64,000 bases of DNA, from NCBI RefSeq assembly GCF_007655135.1, contig NC_045133.1:28679845-28743844 (forward strand). The letters run 5' to 3'. Both the position numbers and the translations under genes were made by a program. The notes under the pieces were generated by a model, which saw nothing but the letters and a program-made list of their open reading frames with translations, searched no databases and was not told the origin of the DNA. Below are positions 1 to 11,149 of the stretch, in pieces; positions within the stretch are counted from its first letter, which is position 1, and every line of letters starts with the position of its first letter. The stretch comes from Punica granatum (Eukaryota; Streptophyta; Magnoliopsida; Myrtales; Lythraceae).

Positions 1-371
1 TATGTATGTATAAATTATGCTAAAACTTTTTCTTTTGTTTGGTCGAAACATTGGGCTAAACTTTTAATATTGGAGACCGTGGAGGTGCAATTAATAAGCA
101 AAATAATCCTGTCATGATCAAAGGAGAGAAGAATGAAGTAAGAAGCGAAAAAAAGGTTTCTGGCGGGGGAAGAAACATAAATCTAAAAGTAATTGGACCG
201 TCAATGATGGGACCCTCTAAAGATTTCCTGTCCGTCATGCTCATGTGCCCTCTCCCTCAATAATCAATCATTATTCATTTCCCCACCCTCTTCCTCTCTC
301 TCTCCCTCCCTCCCTTATATATTAAGAACATCTCGACCTCCAATTGTATCTCCCTAACCCTAAGCTTTAGC
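1..371 (+). promoter_or_regulatory. 5' flank and candidate core promoter of the LBD gene
   Basis: A pyrimidine-rich tract (about 280-315, CT repeats and CCCT runs) runs directly into a TATA-like element, TATATATT at 316-323. That arrangement (Y patch followed by TATA) is common in plant core promoters. A transcription start would be expected about 25-35 bases further on, near 345-355, leaving a leader of about 200 bases before the LBD start codon. No other regulatory site can be assigned with confidence. The exact start site is an inference. Confidence 0.4.
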
Positions 372-505
372 ATGCAATGTGTAGACAGACATACATAGAT
401 TGTTCCAAAACTTCTCTCCTCCGATCCAAAAATATACGAAACACCGTTCAGCTAGCAATATAAAAGTTTACTACATATATGGTTGGCTTGGGACGGAATA
501 TTTAA
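372..505 (+). promoter_or_regulatory. Upstream ORFs in the LBD leader
   Basis: The inferred 5' leader carries several short ORFs. One starts at 372 and is closed by TAG at 396-398 (8 codons). One starts at 377 in another frame. One at 479-505 has 8 codons, MVGLGRNI then TAA, and is in the same frame as the main ORF but closed before it. If the transcript starts near 345 they would precede the main start and could reduce its translation. The ATGs and stops are seen directly; any regulatory effect is inference. Confidence 0.35.
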
Positions 506-547
506 TATTTGACGATTATATATAGTTATATATACATATATATATAT

Positions 548-3081
548 ATGTATATGGACGAGGAGGACATGATGATGATGAGGAAAGTACTACGATCAGA
601 CCGTGGGAGTGCCGGAGGTTCACAGGGTCAGCTGACAGCATCAAGTGCAGCCGCAGCAGGGGCGGTGGGGCCGAGTCCATGTGCGGCATGCAAGCTGCTG
701 CGGAGAAGGTGTACCCCGGACTGCATCTTTGCTCCATACTTTCCGGCTCATCAACCCCATAAATTTGCTTCCGTCCACAAAGTCTTCGGGGCTAGCAATG
801 TAAACAAGATGCTGCAGGTAATTCTCAATATATATTATAATCCTAATCTATCTATCTATATATCTATCTATCAATTCACACTATCTTAGCTCCTTCCACA
901 CTCTTTCACTTTAATTTTCAGTTACAAAAAAGACTCATGGACATATATAATGACATAAAAATTTTAATAACTAACAGGGATGTATGGATAGTCTTACCAT
1001 CGATATTCAATTTGTAACATCTTAATTACCAAATAACAAAGTGCCACTACTCTACATTCTCATGTGATTTTCTCTTTTACTTTTATTTCCTTTGTTTATT
1101 CCCATAAAACTAGACATTGATAATACGTATTTTATTCTCATATACCAATGTCCTTTTAACACCAGATTACCTATAATTATTGACATTTAGTAGTTTACAT
1201 CTTCCCCGTAACCATAATTATTTATGTACATAGTGCCTATTTAAACCATCTATATATATATAAAATTTCTTTTAGGGTTTCTATATATTTATATATATAT
1301 AAATAATACTCTTTCTAGTTTCTATTGTTTCTTGGGCTTTCGGTATTGGGTGTTATGGATACATTATCTAACTAATCCCTAGATAATTATTTTCTAGCTA
1401 GGCGAAATGAAAACGGACCACTATATAATTTGTTTGTTCCCAATTTATATAGATATGATCTGAGATATGTCCTCTTTTTCGAAAGTGTCCACTGAGCTTT
1501 CGCTTTTTTGAAAATTTAAAAGGTCACAATTAAAGTGCTGTTGGGATGTGAATTTATACGTTCTTTTTTTCCTTTTTTTGCCAGGTTAATTTATGTGCTT
1601 TAAGGCTTAAGCAATAGATTCCTTTTCTCTCTCTCTCTGTCTCTCTCTCTTTGATGCGGGAGAATGCAAGAGAAGGTCTGAAATATCTCTTCTTTTTTTT
1701 TTTTTCTTTTTCCCTTTTCTCTTGAAGAAATTAGATCTTTTACACACACACATATGTATGAACTGATGTGCACACTATATGCTAGTCCTCCCGCATGCAT
1801 TTCGCGCATGAAAGAGATTGCTTTGGCGTCTTTGTAAATGATTTTACCTAACTTTTTGAAACCTTTTAAATTTTTTTTTTCCCCGGTGAAAAAAATTCTT
1901 TTCTTTTAAGCGTATAGTAGAGTAGAGAATAGTTGGAAGAGATTTTGAGGAAATAACGTAGTGAATTTTTATCTTTTTTCTAATCTTTTAATATTTCCTT
2001 GAAAATAAGAGAAACTTTGGTAGTTAAGTGAGAAAAAGGGTTGCGGCAAAAGTTTTCGTAACTTTGTTAGCTATTTAAGATTTTTATTTCATTGTATTAA
2101 TCTCATTGCCTCTCTTATAACCAAAAAATATTTAATATTAAAAAAATGGCACAGTTACAAAATAAAGTTTTCCCCTTAAATAATAATATAAAACAGCTTT
2201 AGCATATATACGTCAATAATCATCAACTACTTAATTATATGGGTTTCACTTGCTTAAGCATCAAGAAAAGTCATCCATTGCTGAGCACAGGGAGGGAAAA
2301 TGCATAAACAAAAGTGTGTTACACGTATACATTTGAATGGGTGCGGGGCGGGCATATATTTATAGTACTTCAATTACGTTTGTGTTTGGTGCATATTATT
2401 CTTATATTTTGTGTCTCGTGTGAAAAAGAGGCTCTTTTGGCATGTGAGACAGACCGGTTTGTAGATAATTCCACTCAAAAGAAGTTAATAAAGATTTACT
2501 GTAAACGTCAATCCTCTCGATCATGAAATTAGGTGAAAAATTCCAGACATATAGCTATCTGGATTAGGTGAATTATTTCAGTTAATTCGTATGCACGTAG
2601 AACATGAGACTTTGCTAGCTACCATGTTTATTTTTAATCAAACACGTACAACTCATGCAAAAATTCGTACTTAATATAGTATGATATGATATAATATAGC
2701 ACAAGTCAATACATTTTTTTTTTCCTGGAACTCTTCTAGGAATTGCCGGAGCACCAACGAAGTGATGCTGTTAGTTCCATGGTATATGAGGCAAATGCTA
2801 GAGTGCGTGATCCAGTTTATGGTTGTGTCGGAGCCATATCATGTCTACAACAACAGATCGATCATCTCCAGAAGGAACTGGCATTGGCGCAGGCTGAAGT
2901 TGTTCAGCTACGACTTCGTCAATTTGGGTCCGACGCCAATGCAGCTACCAACTCACCGGAAACAGCTTCCCCCTCGCCAACATATGTCCTGTCTTCTTCT
3001 CATCAGTCAAGGTCCTTCTTTTCTATGGACTTGGTTGATGAGGCCAGTATGAGGCCGGAGGAGTCTCTCTGGTCATGCTAA
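548..3081 (+). CDS. LBD4: LOB-domain (LBD) transcription factor, LBD4/LBD3-like
   Basis: Plant-specific DNA-binding transcription factor of class I LATERAL ORGAN BOUNDARIES type. CDS is join(548..817, 2740..3081), 203 residues; the start could equally be the next in-frame ATG at 554, which has G at +4. The exon 1 donor is CAG|GTAATT and the exon 2 acceptor TTCTAG|GAA, phase 0. The zinc-finger-like C block is complete: C45-x2-C48-x6-C55-x3-C59 (CAACKLLRRRC...). The GAS block (FASVHKVFGASNV, about 73-85) ends exon 1. Exon 2 holds the coiled coil L126-x6-L133-x3-L137-x6-V144, with V replacing the last Leu. The C-terminus, MDLVDEAS...ESLWSC, matches the conserved tail of the LBD3/LBD4 subgroup as I know it. 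The intron sits at the position usual for this family but is long (1,922 bp). Known members act in vascular and organ-boundary development. The family is certain and the LBD4 assignment probable. Confidence 0.93.
818..2739 (+). other. Intron of the LBD gene
   Basis: The 1,922-bp intron is AT-rich and starts GTAATT. It ends in a T-rich tract followed by TTCTAG. It contains a (CT)n tract near 1624-1651 and several poly-T runs. I see no coding ORF, RNA gene or transposon ends inside it. Confidence 0.85.
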
Positions 3082-4860
3082 TTATATACACACACATCGT
3101 CCATATAGAAATATATATATATATATATATATATAGGTTTCCACTGGTTATTACTAGTCACATGATTAGGCCTAGCTAGAAAAGGCTCTTAATCCCGTCC
3201 TATATGTATGAGCTTGCTTTTTATCGATCAACATTGCGTCTGATCTATCATATAATTATATATATGCTTATAATACATATATATATATATAACAACACAC
3301 ACACACACATATATATATCATATAGACATATACGAGTGTGAGGAATTGCTGCCTTTCCTTTTTCCTTGTTGCATTGGTCAAGGGAGACACTATTACTATG
3401 AACAATCATATTGTCGGTGTTACACGAATTACAATTTAACAATTTTCCTCCCTTTTTTTAATTTTAGCATCACTCTCTCCTTATGCAGCTTCAATTTTTT
3501 TTTTTCCATTTTCCCGGTTGGCCCGCCTGTTAACGTTGGGCTGTGTGCTATGCAGCTTTATTTTATCAGAGTGGGACACCACAGTGTTAGTTCTACGATA
3601 ATGATGCCTCGGCAACTAGATATATCGACCACGATCCCGTAAATTTATTTGCATTGGTCGTTTAATTTATATTAAAAAGAACATAATAATCCATAGTTGG
3701 GTCTTAGTGGGCCCATTCAACTGAAATCTAAATTAATCGATAGGTGCAAGAAAAGAATATATAATAATTGCCATGCCAGCTCAGCTCATGCCCCTGATCG
3801 CCATCATGCATGACCACCATAATATATAGTAGGCCATCACGCCTTACACCATAAAGTAGGTAGTTGAGCCAACCATTTCTTGTGCCCACCTCCAAGCTTA
3901 AATAATTATCAATATAACACATTACATGAGTATAATGATGAAGTACGTGTTTGTTTGGATTTAAAATTAAGTACAAAAATAAATATTTGTTTGATAAAGT
4001 TAAGTGTTGAAAATATTTTTTTTTGTGTAGTATTCAAATTCCAGTCCTTTTCAATTCACTTTTGACCAAACTTTTAATATTATACTAGTGTGAAACCCTG
4101 CGCGTTGTTGCAGTTCCATCGATTCAACTGAAATCATCTATGAATATCAATATTACGAATAAATCCACCAATGAATTGCGGAATATGTAATTTGTAATAT
4201 ATAAATACAAAAGATTAATGAACATCATTGTCAAGTCATTACAAGAAAACTTTATATTATATATAGATCATATAATGATGACCAATTACATGCTATCAAT
4301 TTCTTATATTTGTAGGTACGTATAATAGTAGCATGTGAGAAAATAATCCCATAGTTGTATTTTACTAAAAAAGTACGAAAAACTTCACAAAATACCACCA
4401 CAAAATAGTACTACTAAAAACACAAAATGAATTGGAATAAAAAAAACAAAAGAAATAGTGATATTTGATAGCAATCAGAAAACTAAATCATCATGCCACC
4501 ATTCTTGCTTCTGGAGCTCAGTCCTTAGTCTCCTTTTTGATAATCTGATAGGAAGAAGAAGTACTAGTGCAAATAATAACAATTGCATATATATGAGTAT
4601 GTTAGTTTACATATTTGTTGGCTTCTTCTTCAATAGTTAAGCAATGATTTTTAAATTCCAATTTGTGTCCTCAGATGATGAAATTATCAGGAGCATCTGC
4701 TTAATAATGATTTCTTTGACTGTGACATTAGAAATCCTATTACCAAAGATAAATTAGAATGCATATTTTAAGCTTGAAAAGGATAGCAACAGATGACTCC
4801 ATAAGTCTAGGAAAACTCCATAACGTCTGAAGCTTCAACATTGATGTGGTAGTGTGTTGC
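3082..4860. other. 3' flank of the LBD gene, no gene seen
   Basis: AT-rich sequence with (TA)n at about 3113-3136 and mixed CA/TA repeats at 3291-3320. The stretch at 3935-4075 (GTGTTTGTTTGGAT motif) looks like one end of a decayed DNA-transposon derivative. At 4083-4114 an ACTAGT box beside a short GC hairpin resembles a reversed Helitron 3' end. No coding region can be supported; short ORFs here have no recognisable domain. Confidence 0.5.
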
Positions 4861-5750
4861 ATAAGATCAACATAGATAGAGGCGAGTGGGTCCGGATACT
4901 CTGTAAATTTTGAGATACCTAGACCCTACCCTATAAAAGACCGATTCTAAGAATATGGAATCCAAACTTACCCTGCAACTTTAGATACCCAAAACTTATT
5001 CGGAACCTGTGGAATACTGTGGGTTCCAGGTACCCTCTTTCATTTTTTTTTTTTCCTTTTGTGTGTTCCTTTGCTTAGTCGAGCTCAGGGAAGAAGAAAA
5101 AACACGAATGTCATTTGTAGGTCAAAGTAGAAGAGCTGTACCATCTCAAGCAAAAGAAATTGATAACTTCACTTAATCGTTAGAAGCAAATTCGTTAAAA
5201 AAAGCGGCAGCTTTCATTAAGCTACATAGAGAAGAAACACCACCATATTTTTGGAAGCAATAGCACAAGCAACTTTGATTCAGTTAGATCAAGAGCTGGA
5301 GAATAATAGAAACAAGAAAACGAGCAATTGAAACGAATTTAGTTACAAACTTATTTAATTTTTAAAGAATGTAATGGTGAGAAATTAACAGTGACGAAGA
5401 CGAACTCAGCAAAAAAATACTGTGAACAAGACGAAGAAGAAGAAGCTGAGAGAGACAACAGAGAGGAAGGTGGAGGAGAGAGAAGAGAAAATAATCAGAT
5501 TAGGAAAAGGCAAGCCAGTAGTCACGTGTAATATTATACACAAATAATATAGCCAATTCTAATTTTCGATTCCGATTCTAGGTATCCAGTGTATAGAAAC
5601 CAGAAACGGAACCGAAATTTCATGGTTCTTGATTTTGGGAATCAGAACCTACCAATTTTAAGATAATTTCTACCCTGAACCTATTCAAATGGGTCGGTTC
5701 TAATTTGTTTCAGTTATATTCGGTACCTATGTACACCCCTAAATATAGGC
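4860..5750. repeat. Decayed dispersed repeat, transposon-like ends
   Basis: The left part (4884-5035) contains repeated GGTTCC/GGTACC, ACCCTACC and CCGATTCTAAG motifs. The right part (5560-5745) contains related motifs in inverted orientation (CGATTCTAGG, GGTTCC, ACCCTGAACC) and ends TACACCCCTAAAT. That layout fits a non-autonomous DNA element with degenerate terminal inverted repeats around an A/G-rich centre. The ends cannot be fixed and no target duplication is clear. From 5750 to 6360 I see nothing identifiable. Confidence 0.35.
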
Positions 5751-6361
5751 ACACTTATTTGCAAAGCAAATTACCAATATGGAATAAATTAAAGACAAAA
5801 GTCATTTCAATATTGTGATTGTAAGGGGATCTTGCAATTTTACTTTCCCAAGATCCTCTTAATAAAAATAAACTTTTTATCAAAATAAATCACATAACTT
5901 CTAGCAACATTTATGAAACTTGAAGAAAATCCAATGAAAATAAATTGAAATTGTGATAGCATATATTTTCAGATCTTTTGTCATAATTTTGTCGAATGAG
6001 AAACAATAACTCGCCAAACCTGAGGGATCATACAAATATGAGAGGAAGCTATTTTCGACCGAAATGTAACTCAGATACGCTAAGAATGAGGCTTGCCTCT
6101 TCTCTTAGCATGTGACTTTTCCCAAAACCGTTGTTGTGGTTTTATAGGAGATTGAATCACCTCTGATCCAGAGGTAACAAAGAATTCAAGCGAAAAAAAG
6201 AAAAGAAAAAGAAAATGCAGGTCTTCTCAAAAGAATCCATGATTTTCCCAAAAACTCTAACACAAATGACCAAGAATTCGAGCATAAAAATCACACAACA
6301 AATAAAGTTCTGAAAGTTACTCAAGGCTTGGCCACAACGTGAATGTACTGAAAGTTACTAA

Positions 6362-7157
6362 AACAGAAAATGACTCAATAAATCACAAATTTTACACTTT
6401 TTTACGTTTTATCACAAATTAATTTTTTTCTGTAAAAAAAATAAAAACTATCGATTCATTATACATTTTATCACGGTGTTAGTTTTACCGTTAATTTTAA
6501 CTGGCGTACTGACATGACACTTAACGATGCCACACGGTCCACACAGATTGGTTGAATGAGATCCACATAAAATTTTTTCAAAAAATAAATTTGATAATTA
6601 AAAAAAACAAAAAAATTGCAAAATAAGGGAGAAGGCCAATCGGTGGGGCTTGCATTCGGCCATCACCCCCCAATCGAGGTCGCTGGTCAACACTGTGGTG
6701 ACTGGCGACCCCGATTGGGGGAGTAATGGCCACCAGGATGGCCTCATCGATCGGAATTGAGGGAATCCCCAATTTCGGTCGGAGTTTAGGGATTCCGTCA
6801 ATTCCGATCATTGGGGCCTATAATCGGCGATCCCGATTAGGGGATGGTGGCTGTTGGTGAGGCCCTACCAATCGACGCTTCCCTTTCTTTTTTTTTTGCA
6901 ATTTTTTGTTTTTATAATTTTTAGATTTATTTTTTGAAAAATATTTATGTGGGTCCCACTCAACCAAACTGTGTGCGCCACGTGGCACCGTTAAGTGGCC
7001 CGTTAGCGCATTGGTTGAAATTGATGGAAAAACTAACGCCATGGTAACACTTAGAACTGATCGATAGTTTGTGTATTTCTTACATAAAAAATTAATTTGT
7101 GATAAAATGTAGAAAAAAAATAAAATTTGTGATTTATTAAGTCATTTTTTCTTATTA
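6362..7157. mobile_element. MITE-like element with long terminal inverted repeats
   Basis: The left end has AAAATGACTCAATAAATCAC; the right end carries the inverted equivalent (GTGATTTATTAAGTCATTTT). Similarity continues inward for about 250 bases on each side: TTAATTT..ATAAAAT, the CCGTTAA boxes, GCCACACGG/GCCACGTGG, and GATCCACATAAA against TTTATGTGGGTCCCACT. The GC-richer centre (6635-6880) is itself partly palindromic, with CCCCAATCG and CGATTGGGG motifs. There is no coding capacity. A truncated relative of the right half appears at about 21720-21815. A target-site duplication was not resolved. Confidence 0.65.
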
Positions 7158-7159
7158 AA

Positions 7160-7910
7160 AGAATCGGAATTTGTTTGACACAACAAATAATCGATTTTAC
7201 TTGTAAGCATAATCATGGTCAGTAATTTTTCTTATATCTCTCTATTTCCTTTTGAAGCATATAACGTGAATTGGGTCGGCATATGAAAATATTAGTAATA
7301 TAAATCAACGTGTTCTTCAATAATAAATCATTGGCCTCATGTATCGGCTTCATTAATTATACAATGATTCCTCTCTCTCTAAGAATAGGAGGAGAAAAAC
7401 CACATATGCGATACTCACAGGTTCAGCGCTGGACCTCTCCCCAGAAAACATTCCGAAGATTCCCCTGTCACCGCAGATCGCTTGATTTGATTTAATCCCT
7501 ATCTTCTCCTTGGTTGCTGAGTAACTGAGGCGCTTTGTTGTCGGCTTTTTTTACCGTCGGTTCCATTAAATTTCATCTCTCTCTGTTTTATTTTCTCAGG
7601 TGAACCCTAAAATCCTCAAGTTCAGAGCGACGACGAAAAAGCTTTAAAACATATTCTTAATGGACTTATTGAAGGAGGCTCTTTTGGCTTAAAAAAAAAA
7701 AAGTCTTGTACCATCACCGGGAAAAAAAGGTGCTTTTACTCTTCCATTTTTTGATGTTTTTATTTTTATTAATTAATTTAAAAAGTTTACTCCACTATTC
7801 ATTCACCACTATTCTTTGTTTTTTTTTGGCTAGAAATTCATTCACCACTATTCATTATCAATTACGTGGTCAATTGAGAGAGATGCTAAAACCTCTCCTT
7901 TAGCTTATAA
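7160..7910. other. No gene identified; GC-richer patch of unknown origin
   Basis: Mostly AT-rich. A patch at 7375-7650 has higher GC, pyrimidine tracts and a TTTTATTTTCTCAG acceptor-like signal at about 7586-7600, as if it were the leader and first intron of a lost gene copy. No recognisable protein continues from it, because the frame after the signal stops within about 15 codons. It may be a captured or relic 5' gene fragment. Confidence 0.2.
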
Positions 7911-7913
7911 AAA

Positions 7914-8231
7914 GGGGTAACTTATTTATTTTACCAACTTTGAAAGAAAATAAGAAATTGAAAGAAAAAGGAACCATCGTGCGATCGAATGAGGTAGTGG
8001 TGGCTCGTCGGTCGGCCACCATTGCCCCAATGAGGTTGCTCGATGGTGGTGGCTCATTGCTAGCCACCATCAATCCTGACGAGGGTGCCAGAGGGCTTCG
8101 TGCTCGTCGGAGGATGGTGGCAATGGGGCCATCGCGACCTGGAATCATGAGCATTGATGAATTGCCTCTCTTCCCTCTCTTCCTAGCTGAGCAAATCAAC
8201 TAAAATCTATAAAATAATAAAGTAAGTCCCC
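7914..8231. mobile_element. Small inverted-repeat (MITE-like) element
   Basis: The left end, GGGGTAACTTATTTATTTTA, is matched in inverted orientation by the right end at about 8210-8231 (TAATAAAGTAAGTCCCC). The interior is GC-rich with repeated GGTGGTGGC and GCCACCAT motifs and stays open in frames on both strands, but it encodes nothing I recognise. The open frames are best read as a by-product of its base composition. Element type and target duplication are not determined. Confidence 0.35.
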
Positions 8232-8234
8232 ACA

Positions 8235-9185
8235 TATTTAAAGATTTAGTGCTCTTTTCTATTTGATCATAAGGTTAATTTTTATTTTGCATTATCAAAC
8301 AAGCTGAATCCCATTAACTGCCGAATGGTTAATTTGAATATTTAATTTGGGTTATCAAACACACACGAAGACATATATGCACATTCATGTATACTTGACC
8401 TAAAATGCGATGAATATATATATATATATATATATACACACGTAAAGTTTATTATTCGGGTAATTAAAACACGCGCATCAAAGTGATGTCTCCTTAGTAA
8501 TAAATGAATTTTAATATTCACTTGTAACCGAGAACTCAAATTAATACTGTTATGATGATAAAATTATTACTAGTTCACGAGAAAGTTTTAATTAGAACAA
8601 TAACAGAGAGGTATTAACAGAAACTAAACAGAACGGACAAAAGAGAAACGAAAGAAACCAAAAATTGAATAACGTATATCATTATAATTGACCAATCATT
8701 TCATGCAACTTAAAATCATTTCATCTATCTGTACTGTATTCACCAAAAAAAAAAGTATCTGTACTGTGCGTGTGCGCGAAAACCCAAAGAGGGGTTCACC
8801 AAAGAAAAAAAAACAAAGAGAGCTAATTAAAGAGAAACCTTTGAACTTGTCCAACGAGGTGAGCACCGGCACAGTGCCCACCTTTGTAGAGAATGGGCCG
8901 AGCAAATGGGGGTGTGCTCCACGGCCTGCCCACCATGAGGTTGTCATTCGGTTTAGAGTAATTAATTTGAGACTTTTCATATATTTTGTAATTATCTTAA
9001 ATAAAATAGAGTAATATGCTTTACAAATGCAAAATGTTCATATCTATTTTTCTATTGCATTAGATTACTGCTATTCCAATGATATTTAACAAACTCACTT
9101 GAATTAATTTTAAATTGCAAATTTATTAGATACTTAAAAATATAGCAAACACGTTGTAAATACAAAACAATATATAATATATAAT
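8235..9185. other. Intergenic, no gene seen
   Basis: AT-rich with a (TA)n microsatellite near 8413-8437. ORFs of about 100 codons on both strands at 8690-9010 overlap one another and carry no recognisable domain. I treat them as chance. Confidence 0.4.
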
Positions 9186-9194
9186 GTCTGGAAT

Positions 9195-9475
9195 AGTTAA
9201 TCACGTCACGCCATATGCCATCGTTGGCCTCTTCAGCTTCCGTCATGTGTCGCCACGTATACAAACTCCCATGTGATTTTCGCCACATGTCGCCATGTGT
9301 CGACAATAAATACTAAAACAATATATATGAATTCAATTAACATGTGTCTTCATTGGCCTCTTCAACTTCCGCCATGTATTGCCAAGCATACAAGCTCCTA
9401 TGTGATTTCCACCACGTGTCGCCATGTGTCGACAATAAATACTAAAACAATTGCTTATACATATGGATTCAATTA
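9195..9475. repeat. Two copies of a ~145-bp repeat (CATGTGTCGCCATGTG type)
   Basis: Copies at about 9200-9330 and 9345-9475 share the order GGCCTCTTCA, CTTCCGYCATGT, ATACAA, CATGTGTCGAC, then AATAAATACTAAAACAAT. A third copy lies at about 11155-11290, beyond the Mutator-like element. The unit is non-coding. The array was evidently present before that element was inserted. Confidence 0.6.
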
Positions 9476-9595
9476 AATGGAAAAGATTATTTCAATCAAA
9501 TTTAATCAAAATGCGTCCAAATTTATAAACAAAGATAAACACATGCAAATCTGCAAAAAATAAAATGTGCAAGATAATCGAATTAATATATAATA

Positions 9596-11128
9596 TGGAA
9601 AATAGTCTCATATAATACAGTTTTTACCTTATTTTCACTTTCTAGCACGTTTTTAAAAATTGTCACGAGCTAACATGAATCACCATTTTATTCCCGGATC
9701 TAACATACCGTTAAACTCCGTCTAAAAATCATTAAACACTGTTAAACTCCTTCTTCCTCCTCCTCCTTCATGACTTTGCCCTCTTTTCTTCCTGTCATCT
9801 TCATCCCTTTGGAGGACTTCCTGGAACTTCATCATCAGACCAGTCCTTCCTTTAATTCTTTGGATGCCAATTCCATTAGGGGCTCTTTTTCTACTCCTCG
9901 CTTTGGTCGTTGGCTCGATTTCCCTCCAGCTCCCCGAAGCCGCTGCTATCATTTCTTCTCGGTTGCTGAGCTGTTGGGCCCCTCTCCCGAGTTACTTGAT
10001 GTGCTGCTTTGCTTCCATGCTGCTCGTTGATGTTGTGTCATCCTCTCTTGAGCTTCCTTAGCTGTTGTCGATGTCGCCTTGCAACTGTTGAGCTCATCCT
10101 TGAGCTTGCTGAACCATTTTGTTGCTGTTCGTGCTTCCCAAGCTCCCTGAGCTTACTTCTAGTTGCTGTTGAACCTTTCCTCGAGCTGCTGCTGAATGCT
10201 ACTGCCATCCCTTGTTCCCTTTGCCGTGCTGCTGGTGTCTTTCCCTCGAATTTCCTGAGCTCTTCTCGAGCTACTGCTCTTCAACTTGTTCAAGCTTCTT
10301 TCAGCTACTGAACTGTTGGTGTTCTCGACCACCTAGAGCTCCTTTTCGCATTTTGTTGCTACTCATCTTCACTGCAGAGCCTTGCAACTTTCTTTCCTCT
10401 TCCCGTGCAAGTTGTAGGTCATTGCTACTGTCCAAGATTTCCTGAGTTGCTGTTCCTCCGTCGAGTGCTTTCCTGAGCTCCCTACTACGTTTTGTTGCTA
10501 CTGCTCAGCCTATCTCCGAGCTCCTTGAGATGTTGTCGTACTGATCAGCCGCTGAGTGTAAAATACCACTTGTCTCAACACTGAGGAGCCTTTGGACAGC
10601 CAGCTCCAGTCTCAGTTTGAAGGATTTTTGAGGCTTTATAGGCTCCTTCCAACACTAGCTTGGGAGAGGAGACACACATACAAGCCAACCTGAGCACAGT
10701 ACATACAGACCACCACACCCTTCAGCTCCGAACACAACTCACCCGTGTTCCTTCCCATTCTTCAACTCACCCTCGGGTTCTTCTTGATAGTAGCCATCAT
10801 CACTAGGGACGATCAGCTGCCCCTCTCATAAGCATCCTCAGTAACTGGTACCTATCTTGGACCTCCCTGAGCTCCTTGATGCCATAGCTATGGCCCAAGC
10901 CCTCTTGACGTCCTGAACCGATGTGCTGTGAAGCAGAGTCGGTGGAACTGGGAAGTAGAGTCGTGGAAGAGGAGGAGGAGGAAGAGGAAGATGAGGAAGA
11001 AGAAGGAGTTTAATGGTGTGCTAAATCTGAGAATAAAATGATGATTCGTGCTAGATCGTGATAACTTTTAAAAATGTGTTAGGAAGTGAAAATAAGATAA
11101 AAACCGTGCTATATGAGGCTATTTTCCC
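9596..11128. mobile_element. Non-autonomous Mutator-like element (MULE), possible Pack-MULE
   Basis: Terminal inverted repeats are long (at least 115 bp). The left end reads TGGAAAATAGTCTCATATAA and the right end, inverted, GGGAAAATAGCCTCATATAG; similarity continues through CACTTYCTARCAC to ATTTTATTC and on into the TTAAACTCCTTCTTCC tract. A 9-bp direct flank, TATATAATA (9587-9595) against TATATAACA (11129-11137), matches 8 of 9, as expected for the Mutator superfamily. The 1.2 kb interior has no transposase. It is GC-richer than its surroundings and full of degenerate GAGCT/GCTGCTG motifs with several overlapping open frames, so it may be a captured gene fragment. Its source is not recognised. 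Confidence 0.75.
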
Positions 11129-11149
11129 TATATAACATATAATGCTTGA

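Noticed and set aside
4083..4114. Helitron-like end (ACTAGT beside a GC hairpin), also near 37470 and 41120
   Set aside because: Only isolated 3'-like ends are seen; no matching TC start could be paired with any, so no Helitron is called.
7900..8203. Open frames of 87-99 codons on both strands
   Set aside because: Both strands are open over the same GC-rich GGTGGC-repeat interior of a small inverted-repeat element, so they are probably compositional.
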